From contig NWUY0300001809.1 of NCBI GenBank assembly GCA_004151065.3, positions 4,686 to 27,656 on the forward strand: DNA of 22,971 nucleotides. The letters are read 5' to 3'. The position numbers were made by a program, and so were the translations under genes. The notes below the pieces were generated by a model that made no database searches, was not told the origin of the DNA, and worked only from the letters and a program-made list of their open reading frames with translations. The first letter of the stretch is position 1, and each line of letters opens with the position of its first letter. This document shows, one piece after another, positions 10,150 to 19,431 of this stretch. The DNA is from Larix sibirica. Taxonomy: Eukaryota > Streptophyta > Pinopsida > Pinales > Pinaceae.

Positions 10150-10429
10150 AAGGGTTATTGGAGGATAAGAGGATGGAGTGGGGATCAAGGAGAGGGGAGG
10201 GTGAAGCAAGGGGGGCAAGAAAGGTGGCAAGGGAGGAGATGGGTTGCATGAGGGAGACACCCATGTGCCACCCTTTAACGATAAGGAGGTGGATGAGACA
10301 TAAATTATTCAATTTGGATGGGGGGTGGAGGTGCCCCCCATTAAATTTCAGTTATGATCACTTCCCTTGTTTTTCAATACCTTAGTGATTGAGGAATTCA
10401 AAATACAATATAAATTTATGGTATTATGA
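10150..10429 (-). other. conserved non-coding part of the 1.3-kb unit, copy A
   Basis: GC-richer sequence with purine-rich + strand, including GGATGGGGGGTGGAGGTGCC (10316-10335). It is conserved at 14631-14910 and, more diverged, at 17385-17660. Relative to the minus-strand RNase H relic it lies downstream, so it may be a 3' untranslated region. The short overlapping open frames here are not supported as genes. Confidence 0.5.
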
Positions 10430-10716
10430 TTGTATGGAGCTGGGAGTTTTTTGAGTTCTTAAGGATGATATTGTCAATCCTCATAGAAGCTCCTAAGTTG
10501 GCCATTAAATCTTCTTCTATATTTTGGTTCATATTGACATGGAAGAGCCAAACTTCATTCAATATTAAAAGGAGCGCCTTACTAGTTTAAATGGCATGTT
10601 GATTTTTAAGGAGGCCAATTAAGTTTTTTTTCAAAGGGTAGAGATGATTATTTGAGAGTCTACCATGATTATGATAGATTGAAAGTTTATTTTCCTTGGG
10701 ATTTTGATGTCATGTT
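10430..10716 (-). pseudogene. RNase H-like relic, copy A, cut by the N gap
   Basis: The minus strand from the gap edge reads HDIKIPRKINFQSIIIMVDS then QIIISTL. This is the third β-strand block of an RNase H domain (normally ...GDS.LII..L), but the Gly-Asp-Ser is Val-Asp-Ser here. After stops, MANLGAS (near 10500) matches the ...AD.LANLG end of the domain. The N-terminal half lies in the unsequenced gap; copy B shows what it should look like. Confidence 0.65.
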
Positions 10717-11522
10717 NNNNNNNNNNNNNNNNNNNNNNNNNNNNNNNNNNNNNNNNNNNNNNNNNNNNNNNNNNNNNNNNNNNNNNNNNNNNNNNNNNNN
10801 NNNNNNNNNNNNNNNNNNNNNNNNNNNNNNNNNNNNNNNNNNNNNNNNNNNNNNNNNNNNNNNNNNNNNNNNNNNNNNNNNNNNNNNNNNNNNNNNNNNN
10901 NNNNNNNNNNNNNNNNNNNNNNNNNNNNNNNNNNNNNNNNNNNNNNNNNNNNNNNNNNNNNNNNNNNNNNNNNNNNNNNNNNNNNNNNNNNNNNNNNNNN
11001 NNNNNNNNNNNNNNNNNNNNNNNNNNNNNNNNNNNNNNNNNNNNNNNNNNNNNNNNNNNNNNNNNNNNNNNNNNNNNNNNNNNNNNNNNNNNNNNNNNNN
11101 NNNNNNNNNNNNNNNNNNNNNNNNNNNNNNNNNNNNNNNNNNNNNNNNNNNNNNNNNNNNNNNNNNNNNNNNNNNNNNNNNNNNNNNNNNNNNNNNNNNN
11201 NNNNNNNNNNNNNNNNNNNNNNNNNNNNNNNNNNNNNNNNNNNNNNNNNNNNNNNNNNNNNNNNNNNNNNNNNNNNNNNNNNNNNNNNNNNNNNNNNNNN
11301 NNNNNNNNNNNNNNNNNNNNNNNNNNNNNNNNNNNNNNNNNNNNNNNNNNNNNNNNNNNNNNNNNNNNNNNNNNNNNNNNNNNNNNNNNNNNNNNNNNNN
11401 NNNNNNNNNNNNNNNNNNNNNNNNNNNNNNNNNNNNNNNNNNNNNNNNNNNNNNNNNNNNNNNNNNNNNNNNNNNNNNNNNNNNNNNNNNNNNNNNNNNN
11501 NNNNNNNNNNNNNNNNNNNNNN
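10717..11522. other. assembly gap (806 N)
   Basis: A run of N lies exactly between the two copies of the large duplication. The left edge falls within the RNase H relic and the right edge within the N-terminal scrap of the unrecognised minus-strand relic. Any open frame across it is meaningless. Confidence 0.99.
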
Positions 11523-11630
11523 CAAGCATAATAAAAAACCAATAAGAAAACAAAAAACTTAGCAGCAAATTGTTTGGACCATTCGACTCTGTCCCATAAT
11601 GGATAATTTTTGTGAAATAAGGAATCTTAG
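11523..11630 (-). pseudogene. N-terminal scrap of the unrecognised relic, copy 2
   Basis: Near-identical to 7033-7140. On the minus strand the frame that reads KNYPLWDKVEWSKQF in copy 1 has the equivalent sequence here, with a T-to-C change near 11588. The remainder of the relic, if present, lies in the gap. Confidence 0.55.
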
Positions 11631-12580
11631 TGCGAGCTATGTGGGAGCTTTGACACCTATGAAATTCTTTCTATTGGGAAAATGATCAAGATCCATGACT
11701 AAGCATTGAGTTTTATAGATCCAATTCATGAGTACGGTGTGAAAAAACCACCACCATGTGAGCTACCTCCATTTAAACCATCATCACTACCTCTAAAGTG
11801 TAAGAAAGGGTAGGCATCAAACCATTATACTCACTTGCTCTCATCTACACCAACACTCCATGTGGAAGTTCATTGCATTTGTTTGGGTACAGGGTTCATG
11901 ACAATACCAATAAGCAATAAAGATGCCTTGTTTGGTCGTAACTCGAGGAACGTAGGTGTCAAGTTTTGTTAGTGGGTATGTTGGGAAACCATTGGGAGAC
12001 AAGGGTTTTCCTTGAAACTAGAGGGCATGGAAACAAGCAACGAAAGGATGGGGTTTGCTAATGGGCAAGGTAGATGGTTCTATTCTATATAGAGCTCATA
12101 TGGTTGGTTATTCATTCGATGAATGAGCCATGAATATTGGGGTGGAACAAAAGCACTTGATTGGATTCTACCCTTGATTAAACTTTGATGCAATTAAAAA
12201 TAAAATGGTAGGATGTGCTTACTTGTAAGACGAGAGGCAGAATAGGTAAAAAACACCATGAAATCCGCTCTAGAAACGACTGATAACCCTTTTCTTCCAC
12301 TAAGACAATGACAAATGGCGATGGAGAATTTGATGGTCGGGTGCCAACCTTTTCTATTCCTTTTACAATAATGAGAATGGATGCTACCCCCTTTGCCTTT
12401 TATAATGCATGTGACATTGGCTCAGATAATTTGATTCAAAGTTTGTTTGGGGTCTGCAAGTTTGTTGGTCATCAAATTCATATGATGCAATGTATTGCAC
12501 AACATTAAGTTTTCAAAACTGATGATTGGTGCTAAGAGTTACATTGTTCGTAAGGTATCAAGACTCTCTTCATCATGTAA

Positions 12581-13271
12581 ATATGGGGCCATGCAACTTG
12601 TCACATTATTTGAAGTCTTGTTATTATGCGACATATCACATGGTGAGACGTTTAGAGTGTGTAGCAAGGAATACCTGTCGATTAATGAGAGTCTTTTGGG
12701 GCTGCAATAAAGACAAATTGGAACTAGAGGATTTGTATCAAAGATGTATCACATGGTGAAAGGACTTTAACTTGTGATAAACACATGACTCTTTGAGGGT
12801 TAGATGTGTCTCTAGAATTATATTTTTGCATCTTTTTGACATATCGTAGAAACACAATCTTTTAAAGTGTGATACTTGCAAATAGAAATTTATTGTGCTT
12901 ATGATGTATCACAAGTGGACATGTTTTTGGGTTTATGATATGTCGGGAAGAAGGGATTATTTAGGATGCTGACAAATCATGGAAACAAATTTTTTCTCTT
13001 ATTATAAGGAACAAAATTTAGTGCATCTCATTGCTTACAAGATTTTCAAGGCATAGACAAATCATAAAATGAAAGACTTTGGAAGGCTAATGCATCACAA
13101 AGGAGAACATTTTTGAAGGTGCAATGTGTTGTTGCTCGAAAACTATTAAGATCACTGATATATCGCTTCATATTCAAAGTGTTTTATTGGTAGTGATAAC
13201 ACTTGTCCTTGCAATGTGTCAATAGGGGAAATGATTTCAATTATGCAACATGTCGCAAGGAATATAACTTT
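12581..13271 (+). repeat. degenerate minisatellite, unit about 34 bp, copy 2
   Basis: Position-for-position equivalent of 8100-8790 (offset 4481), with the same set of GAYATATCRCAWGG-like cores, for example GACATATCACATGG at 12630 and GATATGTCGGGAAG at 12937. No unit gain or loss is seen between the copies, so the array has not expanded or contracted since the block duplicated. Confidence 0.6.
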
Positions 13272-13592
13272 TGAAATTGTAATAGATTGAGCCCATGGTC
13301 ATGAGTAATTCAAGGAAGTACAACCTAAGGCCATAATTGATAGTCCAAGACAAGCATAATCTCAAGGAAGAATCCAAGTGGTATCATTTGGGTGAGTGAC
13401 AAGTCAAAGGTAAGATATAACAATTTCAGAGGGATCTAGTTGATCTCAAGAAATGAATCTAATTCCAAATATGGATGTTAATGATGAGTAGGTATTTGGC
13501 AATAACTTACCCAAGTAAGTTGTAATCAATAATGGAATTAGGAAAAAATTGAAAACTTGAATTAAAGTGGCACTTTAGTTTTCCTTAGTGGG

Positions 13593-13850
13593 ATGGAAAA
13601 CTAAGGGTTGTTGTTGCTAGCTCAACACTATCCTCGGGCTAATGGTCAAGCAAAATAAATTGACAAGGTTTTGAATACCATGCTCAAGGGAATTGTTAAT
13701 AATAAGAAGACCAACCAACTCCAAAATGCACAAAACTTGGATCACAATGGAATTTGATCATGCCTAGAATTTCTATTGGATTATAATATAATTTGTGGTC
13801 AGAAAGAGAGTCCTTTTGCCACATGATTAACTTAGTCCCATTCAAACCTA
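13593..13850 (+). pseudogene. Ty3/gypsy integrase fragment, copy 2
   Basis: Same reading as 9112-9369 (HYPRANGQAK, a stop, then the NK.L-like helix), with the same in-frame stops and one C-to-T difference near 13726. The shared stops show that decay preceded the block duplication. Confidence 0.7.
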
Positions 13851-14130
13851 AATAGGGAAGATGGTTTAAAACTTCATGATGAGTAGAATTTGATTATTAA
13901 TGTTTTTTGTCACAACAATGGTTACATTTATACTAAGCCGTTTTGTTATGGCATAATCGAACAATTTTCCAAATAATTTAAACAATTGGACAATGTTTAC
14001 TCACCATAGGGGTGACTCTCCTGTATCAGGAGTATCAAGAAAAATATAATTGTGAGGTTGCCCCAAAAATGACAATTGTATAATCTAATAAAATAGCCTG
14101 CTAAGAATAAAAATTGACCGTACATGCAAA

Positions 14131-14616
14131 TAATTAAACTAGATTATCAACACTACACTTGCCATAGATTCGACTTGAATATGACAATTAGGTTTTAGCT
14201 TTGGTTCTTCTACACAGGATAGTCCCAGCGGAACGATCTCCATCAATAGGTATCCAATGTAATTGGCTACTTGGATTACCAACTTTGACAATTGAGCCAT
14301 TGACTACTCTAATTCTCCATTCCTTTGGGTGATACATGCCTAGGAAACTTCAAATTCTCTCCTCCGTTGCTCAACTTCTCGTACCTTGTCTAGCTTGTAG
14401 TTGTGTTTCTTGTCTTCAATCTCTCTAAGTCTATTCTCTAGTGGTGTTTTCCATCTTATAGATTGGAGTATTGAGTATTGAACGTCTCCTTGAAGTTTTC
14501 AAACACCTCTATTGGAGTCATCTAGTGACCTCTTAAGGGTACACACCTCTCTATTGAGGATAGATTGACAATAAGGGCATTGATCTTGTCCCGTGGTAGT
14601 AAAGAGGAGGAGGGTA
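14131..14616 (-). pseudogene. coiled-coil protein relic, copy 2
   Basis: Near-identical to 9655-10140, including the same frame breaks and the same charged helical stretch. It was broken before the block duplicated. Confidence 0.5.
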
Positions 14617-14910
14617 CAAAGAGCAATGTCGAGGGTTATTGGAGGAGAAGAGGATGGAGTGGGGATCAAGGAGAGGGGAGGGTGAAGCAAGGGGGGCAAG
14701 AAAGGTGGCAAGGGAGGAGATGGGTTGCATGAGGGAGACACCCATGTGCCACCCTTTAACGATAAGGAGGTGGATGAGACATAAATTATTCAATTTGGAT
14801 GGGGGGTGGAGGTGCCCCCCATTAAATTTCAGTTATGATCACTTCCCTTGTTTTTCAATACCTTAGTGATTGAGGAATTCAAAATACAATATAAATTTAT
14901 GGTATTATGA

Positions 14911-15312
14911 TTGTATGGAGCTGGGAGTTTTTTGAGTTCTTAAGGATGATATTGTCAATCCTCATAGAAGCTCCTAAGTTGGCCATTAAATATTCTTCTA
15001 TATTTTGGTGCCTATTGACATGGAAGAGCCAAACTTCATTCGATTTTAAAAGGAGCGCCTTACTAGTTTAAATGGCATGTTGATTTTTAAGGAGGCCAAT
15101 TGAGTTTTTTTTCAAAGGGTAGAGATGATTATTTGAGAGTCTCCCATGATTATGATAGATTGAAAGTTTATTTTCCTTGGGATTTTGATGTCATGTTTCC
15201 AATGCTTCTGCTTCGTTTTGGGTAGTTTTTTCAGTGTCCCAAGGGAAGGATAATGTTGGTTTTCCTTTGGGGTCATAAATGACCCATCGAGTTTGTTGCC
15301 TCTTCAATTATT
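14911..15312 (-). pseudogene. RNase H-like relic, copy B
   Basis: Read on the minus strand from 15312, the frame-shifted translation gives RGN (from the DGASRGNPG-like start), IYDPKGKPTLSFPWDT and NEAEALE. It then gives FQSIIIMGDSQIIISTL (near 15180), NEVWLFHVNRHQN and MANLGAS (near 14980). These match in order the [G]V..D..G.PL..F, N.AE..AL, GDS.L[VI]I..L, [HR]V.R..N and AD.LANLG blocks of the RNase H family found in plant LINEs and in some plant gypsy lineages. It keeps the Asp of GDS and the Glu of NEAE, but stops and frameshifts inactivate it. No reverse transcriptase sequence is adjacent. Confidence 0.75.
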
Positions 15313-15318
15313 AATGTT

Positions 15319-16595
15319 TTTTTTTAATGAATTAGAGAGAACTGTGTTAATTCATAGGAACAATTGTACAAAGCATGAGCTTCTCGGTCTGCCGCTAGGG
15401 AAACCAAACCAGGAGCAGATAACAGATTGTCATTGACAAACAACCTTACTCTAGTTTATGAGGATACCAATAAAATTGAACAAAGTTTAACCTAATACAT
15501 GCTAAAACAAAGACCAACAATAAACTTTCTAAACAAAACTAAACCATAACTATAACAATAGTAAGCCAAAAAGGCTATAGGAAACTAGTCTAGATAACAA
15601 TGCCTTCATATGAGAGCAAAATGATAGACAACTCTTTGTCAGGAGTAGGCTTGGGAGCTTTTAAAGCAAATTCCAATCAAACAATGGCCTTGAGAATGAG
15701 GTTGAGCTTGGTTTCCATGCGCTTGATTTGATCTTGAGCCTTGTCCAGTTGCTTAGAAGTTCGTGGTAATCGATTTGAAATATTTCGTTTCTCTAGATCT
15801 AGTAATCTCGGTATCTTGAACTCATGGATGCATCTTTCCCTCAATATCCTCCTTGCGGGTGTATTCCATTTTTGTTTTTACCAAAGCCTCATTTTTTTCA
15901 ATGCCCTCTTTGATAACTACAAGGTTGGTCTTCCAATAATTTGCCTTAGCTTCGACAACTTCTTTCATGGATCTGGTTTGCATACCTACCATAGTTCCTC
16001 TAGAACCTTGATGGCCATGCGCTTTGCTTACCATTGTTGTAAGCGAATGGGTGTAACAATAGAGGGGTGGATGGTTTGAAAAGGGGTAGAGCTTGCCTTC
16101 ATATTTAACAATAAGACATAGTCAAAGTTGGTAATACTTCCTAGGCTTAGATTCCCGCTTACTTCCAACAACAAGACCAACTCAAACACTTTCCTTGAAC
16201 TATTAACGAGCCAAAAGTGGATTGATCATACCCATAAATTCCAAATAAACTCAGTTGCATTGAGGAATGTTTCTATACCTCTCCATTGATAAATCTGAGC
16301 ATAGACTAAAAGTATCCCATTGCGTGTGTCGTTCACATCACCGTTGTCTCCCATCACCTGCAATAATCCTCTCCACATAAATATCATGACACAAGCCACC
16401 GTAGGGGGAGTAAACACATCGTATGTTGCGAACCATGTCAAAACATTCTTTACCATACCCTGCATTCCCTTTTATCTTGTTGTGTTCGTGTTTTGGCTTG
16501 TGCCTGTCACCCATATCCATTGGAGGATGGCACATCACATTTTGTTCTTGGAAGGCTTTATTACTCCTCCCCAACACCTCATCCCAAGGCTCTTT
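15319..16595 (-). mobile_element. poly(A)-tailed retro-insertion (5'-truncated LINE or retrocopy)
   Basis: The segment is absent from the homologous unit at 18069, so it is an insertion. It begins on the + strand with a T-run (15317-15325), which is a poly(A) tail on the minus strand. It is flanked by AATTATTAATGTT (15306-15318) and AACTAATAATGTT (16596-16608), a 10/13 match that fits an aged target-site duplication. The minus strand reads open stretches MQTRSMKEVVEAKANYWKTN (near 15970) and, after a frameshift, QLDKAQDQIKRMETKLNLI (near 15720). It then has a stop and a ~270-base 3' UTR-like tail. No RT or endonuclease motif is visible, so a retrocopied transcript of a coiled-coil protein gene is at least as likely as a LINE. 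Confidence 0.6.
15610..16560 (-). pseudogene. coding relic inside the retro-insertion, unrecognised
   Basis: From about 16560 down to 15610 the minus strand has overlapping open stretches in two frames, with frameshifts. The best protein-like part is a Lys/Glu-rich, Met-containing run (16034-15822). It is followed in another frame by KQLDKAQDQIKRMETKLNLI, a stop where Arg or Gln would fit, and a short tail ending KELSIILLSYEGIVI and TAG near 15590. The helical, heptad-like composition suggests a coiled coil. I cannot name the protein. Confidence 0.4.
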
Positions 16596-16608
16596 AACTA
16601 ATAATGTT

Positions 16609-16860
16609 ATCAGATAAACTTCATGATAATTGGAAACCAATTATTAATATTGTGAAATAAATCGTACCAATTTAATAATTTAATCTTTCGAATAAACTTA
16701 ATTATCATAATTATCACCTACGATTTGCACACGACGTTCACCCACTTAGGAGATTTTGAACAGGAATCTCCACATTAATACATGTTTTGTCACATTGGAA
16801 CTTCCCACTAACCCATCCATCCATGGGGCTTGGAATGATAATATAGTTATTAAAAAAACT
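16609..16860. repeat. dispersed repeat R1, copy 3 (in unit B)
   Basis: It matches 4318-4520 in the order ATAATTGGAAACC, ATTATTAAT, TTTAATAATTTAATCTTT, ATCATAATTATCACC and CACATTAATACATGTTTTG. It is part of the tandem unit, so the R1 similarity predates the unit duplication. Confidence 0.55.
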
Positions 16861-17664
16861 TATGAATTGTTCATTATTCAAACACAACAATTTGATGAAG
16901 ATCTTAATCTAATATAATTTAATTAAAATAAATGTTTGTTGCTTTAATGACATGGGTACTTTGTGAAACACCCTAGTTTTGTGTTTTCAGTAAAGCTCCA
17001 TCTTTACAAGTATAAGTTGATAGTGATAAGCACCTCAACATTGTTGCATTGTTACATTTCCATATACAAGAAAAATGAAGGGATATTACAATGAAATGGG
17101 TACCTTACCAAATACTTTGGTTTAGTGTTTTGAACTTTAATAAAATATTAACCTTGTGATGTTTGCTTATATATCATATAGTACAATGATGGTAATATTA
17201 CATGGGTCATTGGATGCACAATGTTCATAGTACATTGAAGTTAATGTTGTACAAGTGAATGGATGTATAATTGATGCTATATTACATTGTACAACATGTG
17301 GCACCATGCGGTATTAATGTAAAGAGTTGTACAACTAAACTCAATGTGATTTACTAACATTATGACATGGGCATATATGGGGTTGAGGGTTATTGGAGGA
17401 GGAGAGGTGGAAGTGGGTATCAATGAGTGAGGAGGGTGAAGTGAGGGGGTAAGAAGGGGGGCACAGGAGATGGGTCACATGAGGGAGCCACACATGCATT
17501 ATGCTTTGGCAACAAGGGGGAGGATGAGACATCAACCATTCAAGGAGGGTGGTGATTGGGGCTAAAGATGCCCCCCATTAACCTTAAACTATGATGCCTT
17601 ACCTTTTTTGTCAATTGCTTATTGCTCGAGGGATTCAAAATGCAAGATGAATTCATGGTATTAG

Positions 17665-18064
17665 GATTGTATAGGTGTTGGAGCTTTATGAGTTGTTACG
17701 AATGATCTTGCCAATACTTAGAGAAGCCCTAAGTTGGCCATTACATTAGCTTCCATATTTCAGTGCCTTTTAACATGGAAGAGCCTAACTTCATTCAATT
17801 GAGAGAGTGGTTTAGTACTTTGAATTGTCCTATTGATATGTACAAAGGCCAATTGAGTTGCTTCTCGAAGGGTATAGATGATTATTTGGGAGTCTCCTAG
17901 AATTATAATATATTGAAAGGTTGTATTGCTCAGGAGTTTGATGTCATGTTGCCAATGGTTTTGCTTCATTCTTGGTAGTTTTTCTAGTGTCCCAAGTGAA
18001 GGATAATGTTGGTTTTCCTTTGAGGTCATAAATGATCCCCTTGAGCTTGTTGCCTCTTCAATTA
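17665..18064 (-). pseudogene. RNase H-like relic, copy C (best preserved)
   Basis: The minus strand gives RGNKLKGIIYDLKGKPTLSF (near 18055-18000) and, one frame over, FQYIIILGDSQIIIYTL (near 17900). It continues with EATQLAFVHINRTIQS, NEVRLFHVKRH and, past a stop, NMEANVMANLG (near 17730). This is the clearest version of the three: the GDS Asp, the [HR]V.R and the AN(V)MANLG end all read in one frame over ~90 codons. A frameshift near 17990 and stops inactivate it. The RNase H fold is confident; whether it came from a LINE or a gypsy element is open because no RT adjoins it. Confidence 0.8.
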
Positions 18065-18073
18065 TTTATGTTA

Positions 18074-18330
18074 TCAAATAAACTTCACAATAATTGGAAA
18101 CCAATTATTAAAGTTATGAAATAAATTGTATTGTTTTAATAATTCAATCTTTCAAATAAACTTAATTATCCTAATTATCACCCAACATTTGCACATGGTG
18201 TTCACCCACTTTGGTGATTTTGAACCCAAGTCTTAACATTAATACATGTTTGATCACATTGCAACTTCCCACTAACCTAGACACCCATGAGGCACATATT
18301 GATAATATAGTTATTAAAAAACCTTATGAA
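18074..18330. repeat. dispersed repeat R1, copy 4 (in unit C)
   Basis: Equivalent of 16609-16860. On the minus strand it reads TAGGTTAGTGG, then 42 bases, then GGTTCAAAATC. These resemble Pol III A-box and B-box consensus sequences with one and about two mismatches. The other copies do not keep the A-box-like word, so a SINE origin is only a possibility. Confidence 0.5.
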
Positions 18331-18734
18331 TTGTTCATTATTCAAGAACAATGATTTGATGAAGATCTTAATCCAATGCCATCTAAGTTTAAATAAATGT
18401 ATGTTGCTTTAATGACATGGGTACCTTGTGAAACACTCTATTTTCGTGTTTTCGTTAAAGCTCCATCTTTAGTGTTTGGTTAAATATTATTCATAATACG
18501 ATCATGATAACACTAAGCAAGTCATTGAGAGTACAATGTCCATACAGTCGATGCTTTACGACAATGTACATGTGGCACTACATGATATTAATGTCAAAGA
18601 GTTGCATTGCTAAACTGAATATGATTTACCGACATTATGACATGGCATAACCTTAACTTTAAAATATACCAATTTAAATTAAAATAAAAAACTAAATTAT
18701 CTTATGAAGATTTATTTTTTCAAAATTAGTGATT

Positions 18735-18905
18735 CACCGTTTGTTAGAAGGCTAGTCCGCTCGGAAAATGCCAACACCTGCTATTCTAGGTAGAGAATCA
18801 TTACAGTAGGAGCTCAACAATAGCATTATGTCACTTACAAAAATTGAACCTGGATGAAGATGACAACAATCATTCCTCCCAATCACCTTACTTAAACCAA
18901 TTTCA
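18735..18905 (-). mobile_element. possible tRNA-derived SINE
   Basis: Read on the minus strand, the segment starts near GGTGATTGGGAGG and contains CATCCAGGTTCAA. That word is close to a Pol III B box (GGTTCRANNCC), though its last bases are TTT. The segment ends near an A-rich stretch (TGAAAAAATAAA, on the minus strand, near 18715). It is ~170 bp and more complex in composition than its AT-rich surroundings. No target-site duplication is clear. It lies ~340 bases upstream of the exon at 19243. Confidence 0.3.
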
Positions 18906-19080
18906 TTTATCAAATATATATTAAACTTTTTAATAATAAAAAATAACCAAAATAGATATATCAAACAAACACCTTTTCTTGCTCAAACAAATATACAATG
19001 CAACCTAAAGAGATCATACAAATATAAAATGCGATCAAGAGAAATGAAACACCCTTCTTATAACAAATTTACAATGGATT

Positions 19081-19242
19081 CAACGGCATAAATATATATT
19101 TTGAAACATAAAACAATTTAATTAATAATAAAAATAAAATACTATTAATGTTCTAAAAGTCCATCTAAAATCCTGCAAAAACCTCAAACAATATAACCAG
19201 GAAGAAACAACGCAAAACTCCTCGGCCTTGTTCAACGTGACA
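19081..19242 (+). promoter_or_regulatory. likely promoter / 5' UTR of the gene starting at 19243
   Basis: An AT-rich stretch with TATA-like words (AAATATATATT at 19090-19100; AATATAACC near 19191) precedes a short, less AT-rich leader (GAAGAAACAACGCAAAACTC from 19201). The ATG follows in the context GACAATGG, which fits the plant start consensus AACAATGG. The exact transcription start cannot be read. Confidence 0.4.
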
Positions 19243-19431
19243 ATGGGGTTTAGGGTTTTTAGGGTTCTCAGAAATTCTTCGCAGCTCTGTTATTCAAGAT
19301 TTCTTCAATCGAGCCGTGGTGTTTCCTGCGCGGAGTCTTCACCGTTCCTTTCAACTTCTTTGGAGTATGGAGAATCGTCCATTTACGGACCCCAAGGATT
19401 CTGCTCTTCGAGATCCGCCGCGATAACTAGG
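19243..19431 (+). CDS. first coding exon of an unidentified nuclear gene, presequence-like (partial)
   Basis: ATG at 19243 opens a 63-codon frame that ends in phase 0 at AGG, directly followed by GTAAGT (19432-19437), a consensus plant splice donor. The encoded N-terminus starts MGFRVFRVLRNSSQLCYSRF and continues LQSSRGVSCAESS. It is rich in Arg, Ser, Leu and Phe and has no acidic residue until about residue 31, as in mitochondrial (or possibly plastid) targeting presequences. CpG is far more frequent than in the surroundings (GCGCGG, CCGCCGCG), as expected of an unmethylated active gene. Without splicing the frame would stop at TGA 19465-19467. No mature-protein sequence is present, so the product cannot be named. 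I saw no convincing second exon in the remaining 3.5 kb, consistent with a long first intron. Frame and donor are seen; organelle targeting is inference. Confidence 0.65.

Larger units (their letters stand above)
7033..10716 (+). repeat. large direct duplication, copy 1
   Basis: This block is repeated at 11523-15196 with about 35 substitutions (about 1%). There is also one 9-bp length difference: TTGATGAGG near 7439 is absent from copy 2. The offset is 4490 bases before that indel and 4481 after it. Copy 1 runs directly into the N gap at 10717, so its true right end is unknown. It carries the N-terminal scrap of the minus-strand relic, a minisatellite, an integrase fragment, a coiled-coil relic and a truncated RNase H relic. 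Confidence 0.95.
11523..15196 (+). repeat. large direct duplication, copy 2
   Basis: This block aligns with 7033-10716 throughout. Its left end is hidden in the N gap and its similarity on the right stops only because copy 1 runs into the gap. Sequence continues past 15196 into the rest of the RNase H relic, so the true duplication may be longer than the 3.67 kb visible. Confidence 0.95.
14631..17372 (-). repeat. ~1.3-kb RNase H-containing unit, copy B, split by an insertion
   Basis: 14631-15318 aligns with 17385-18068, and 16596-17372 aligns with 18069-18645, at an estimated ~80% identity. The 1277 bases between (15319-16595) have no counterpart in copy C. Copy B ends about 12 bases before copy C begins, so the two units are in direct tandem. 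The last shared block is TTTAC(T/C)(A/G)ACATTATGACATGG. Confidence 0.75.
17375..18645 (-). repeat. ~1.3-kb RNase H-containing unit, copy C (uninterrupted)
   Basis: Direct tandem partner of copy B, without the retro-insertion, and thus the empty-site reference. Homology starts at GAGGGTTATT (17385) and ends at ACATTATGACATGG (18645). After 18645 the sequence is unrelated. Confidence 0.75.

Noticed and set aside
10158-10385. 75-codon + frame and overlapping minus frames, repeated at 14639-14866
   Set aside because: The purine-biased composition keeps several frames open at once; the diverged third copy (17385-17600) breaks them, so there is no sign of protein constraint.
10631-11568. Several 270-300 codon open frames on both strands
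   Set aside because: They are created by translating the run of N as unknown residues; only the short edges are real sequence.
7033-15196. The two large copies considered as the LTRs of one element
   Set aside because: They contain integrase and RNase H relics, do not start TG or end CA at any visible point, and the space between is only an 806-N gap.
18752-18964. 70-codon minus open frame next to the exon
   Set aside because: It overlaps the possible SINE and AT-rich flank, has no domain, and its hydrophobic start reflects T-rich DNA.
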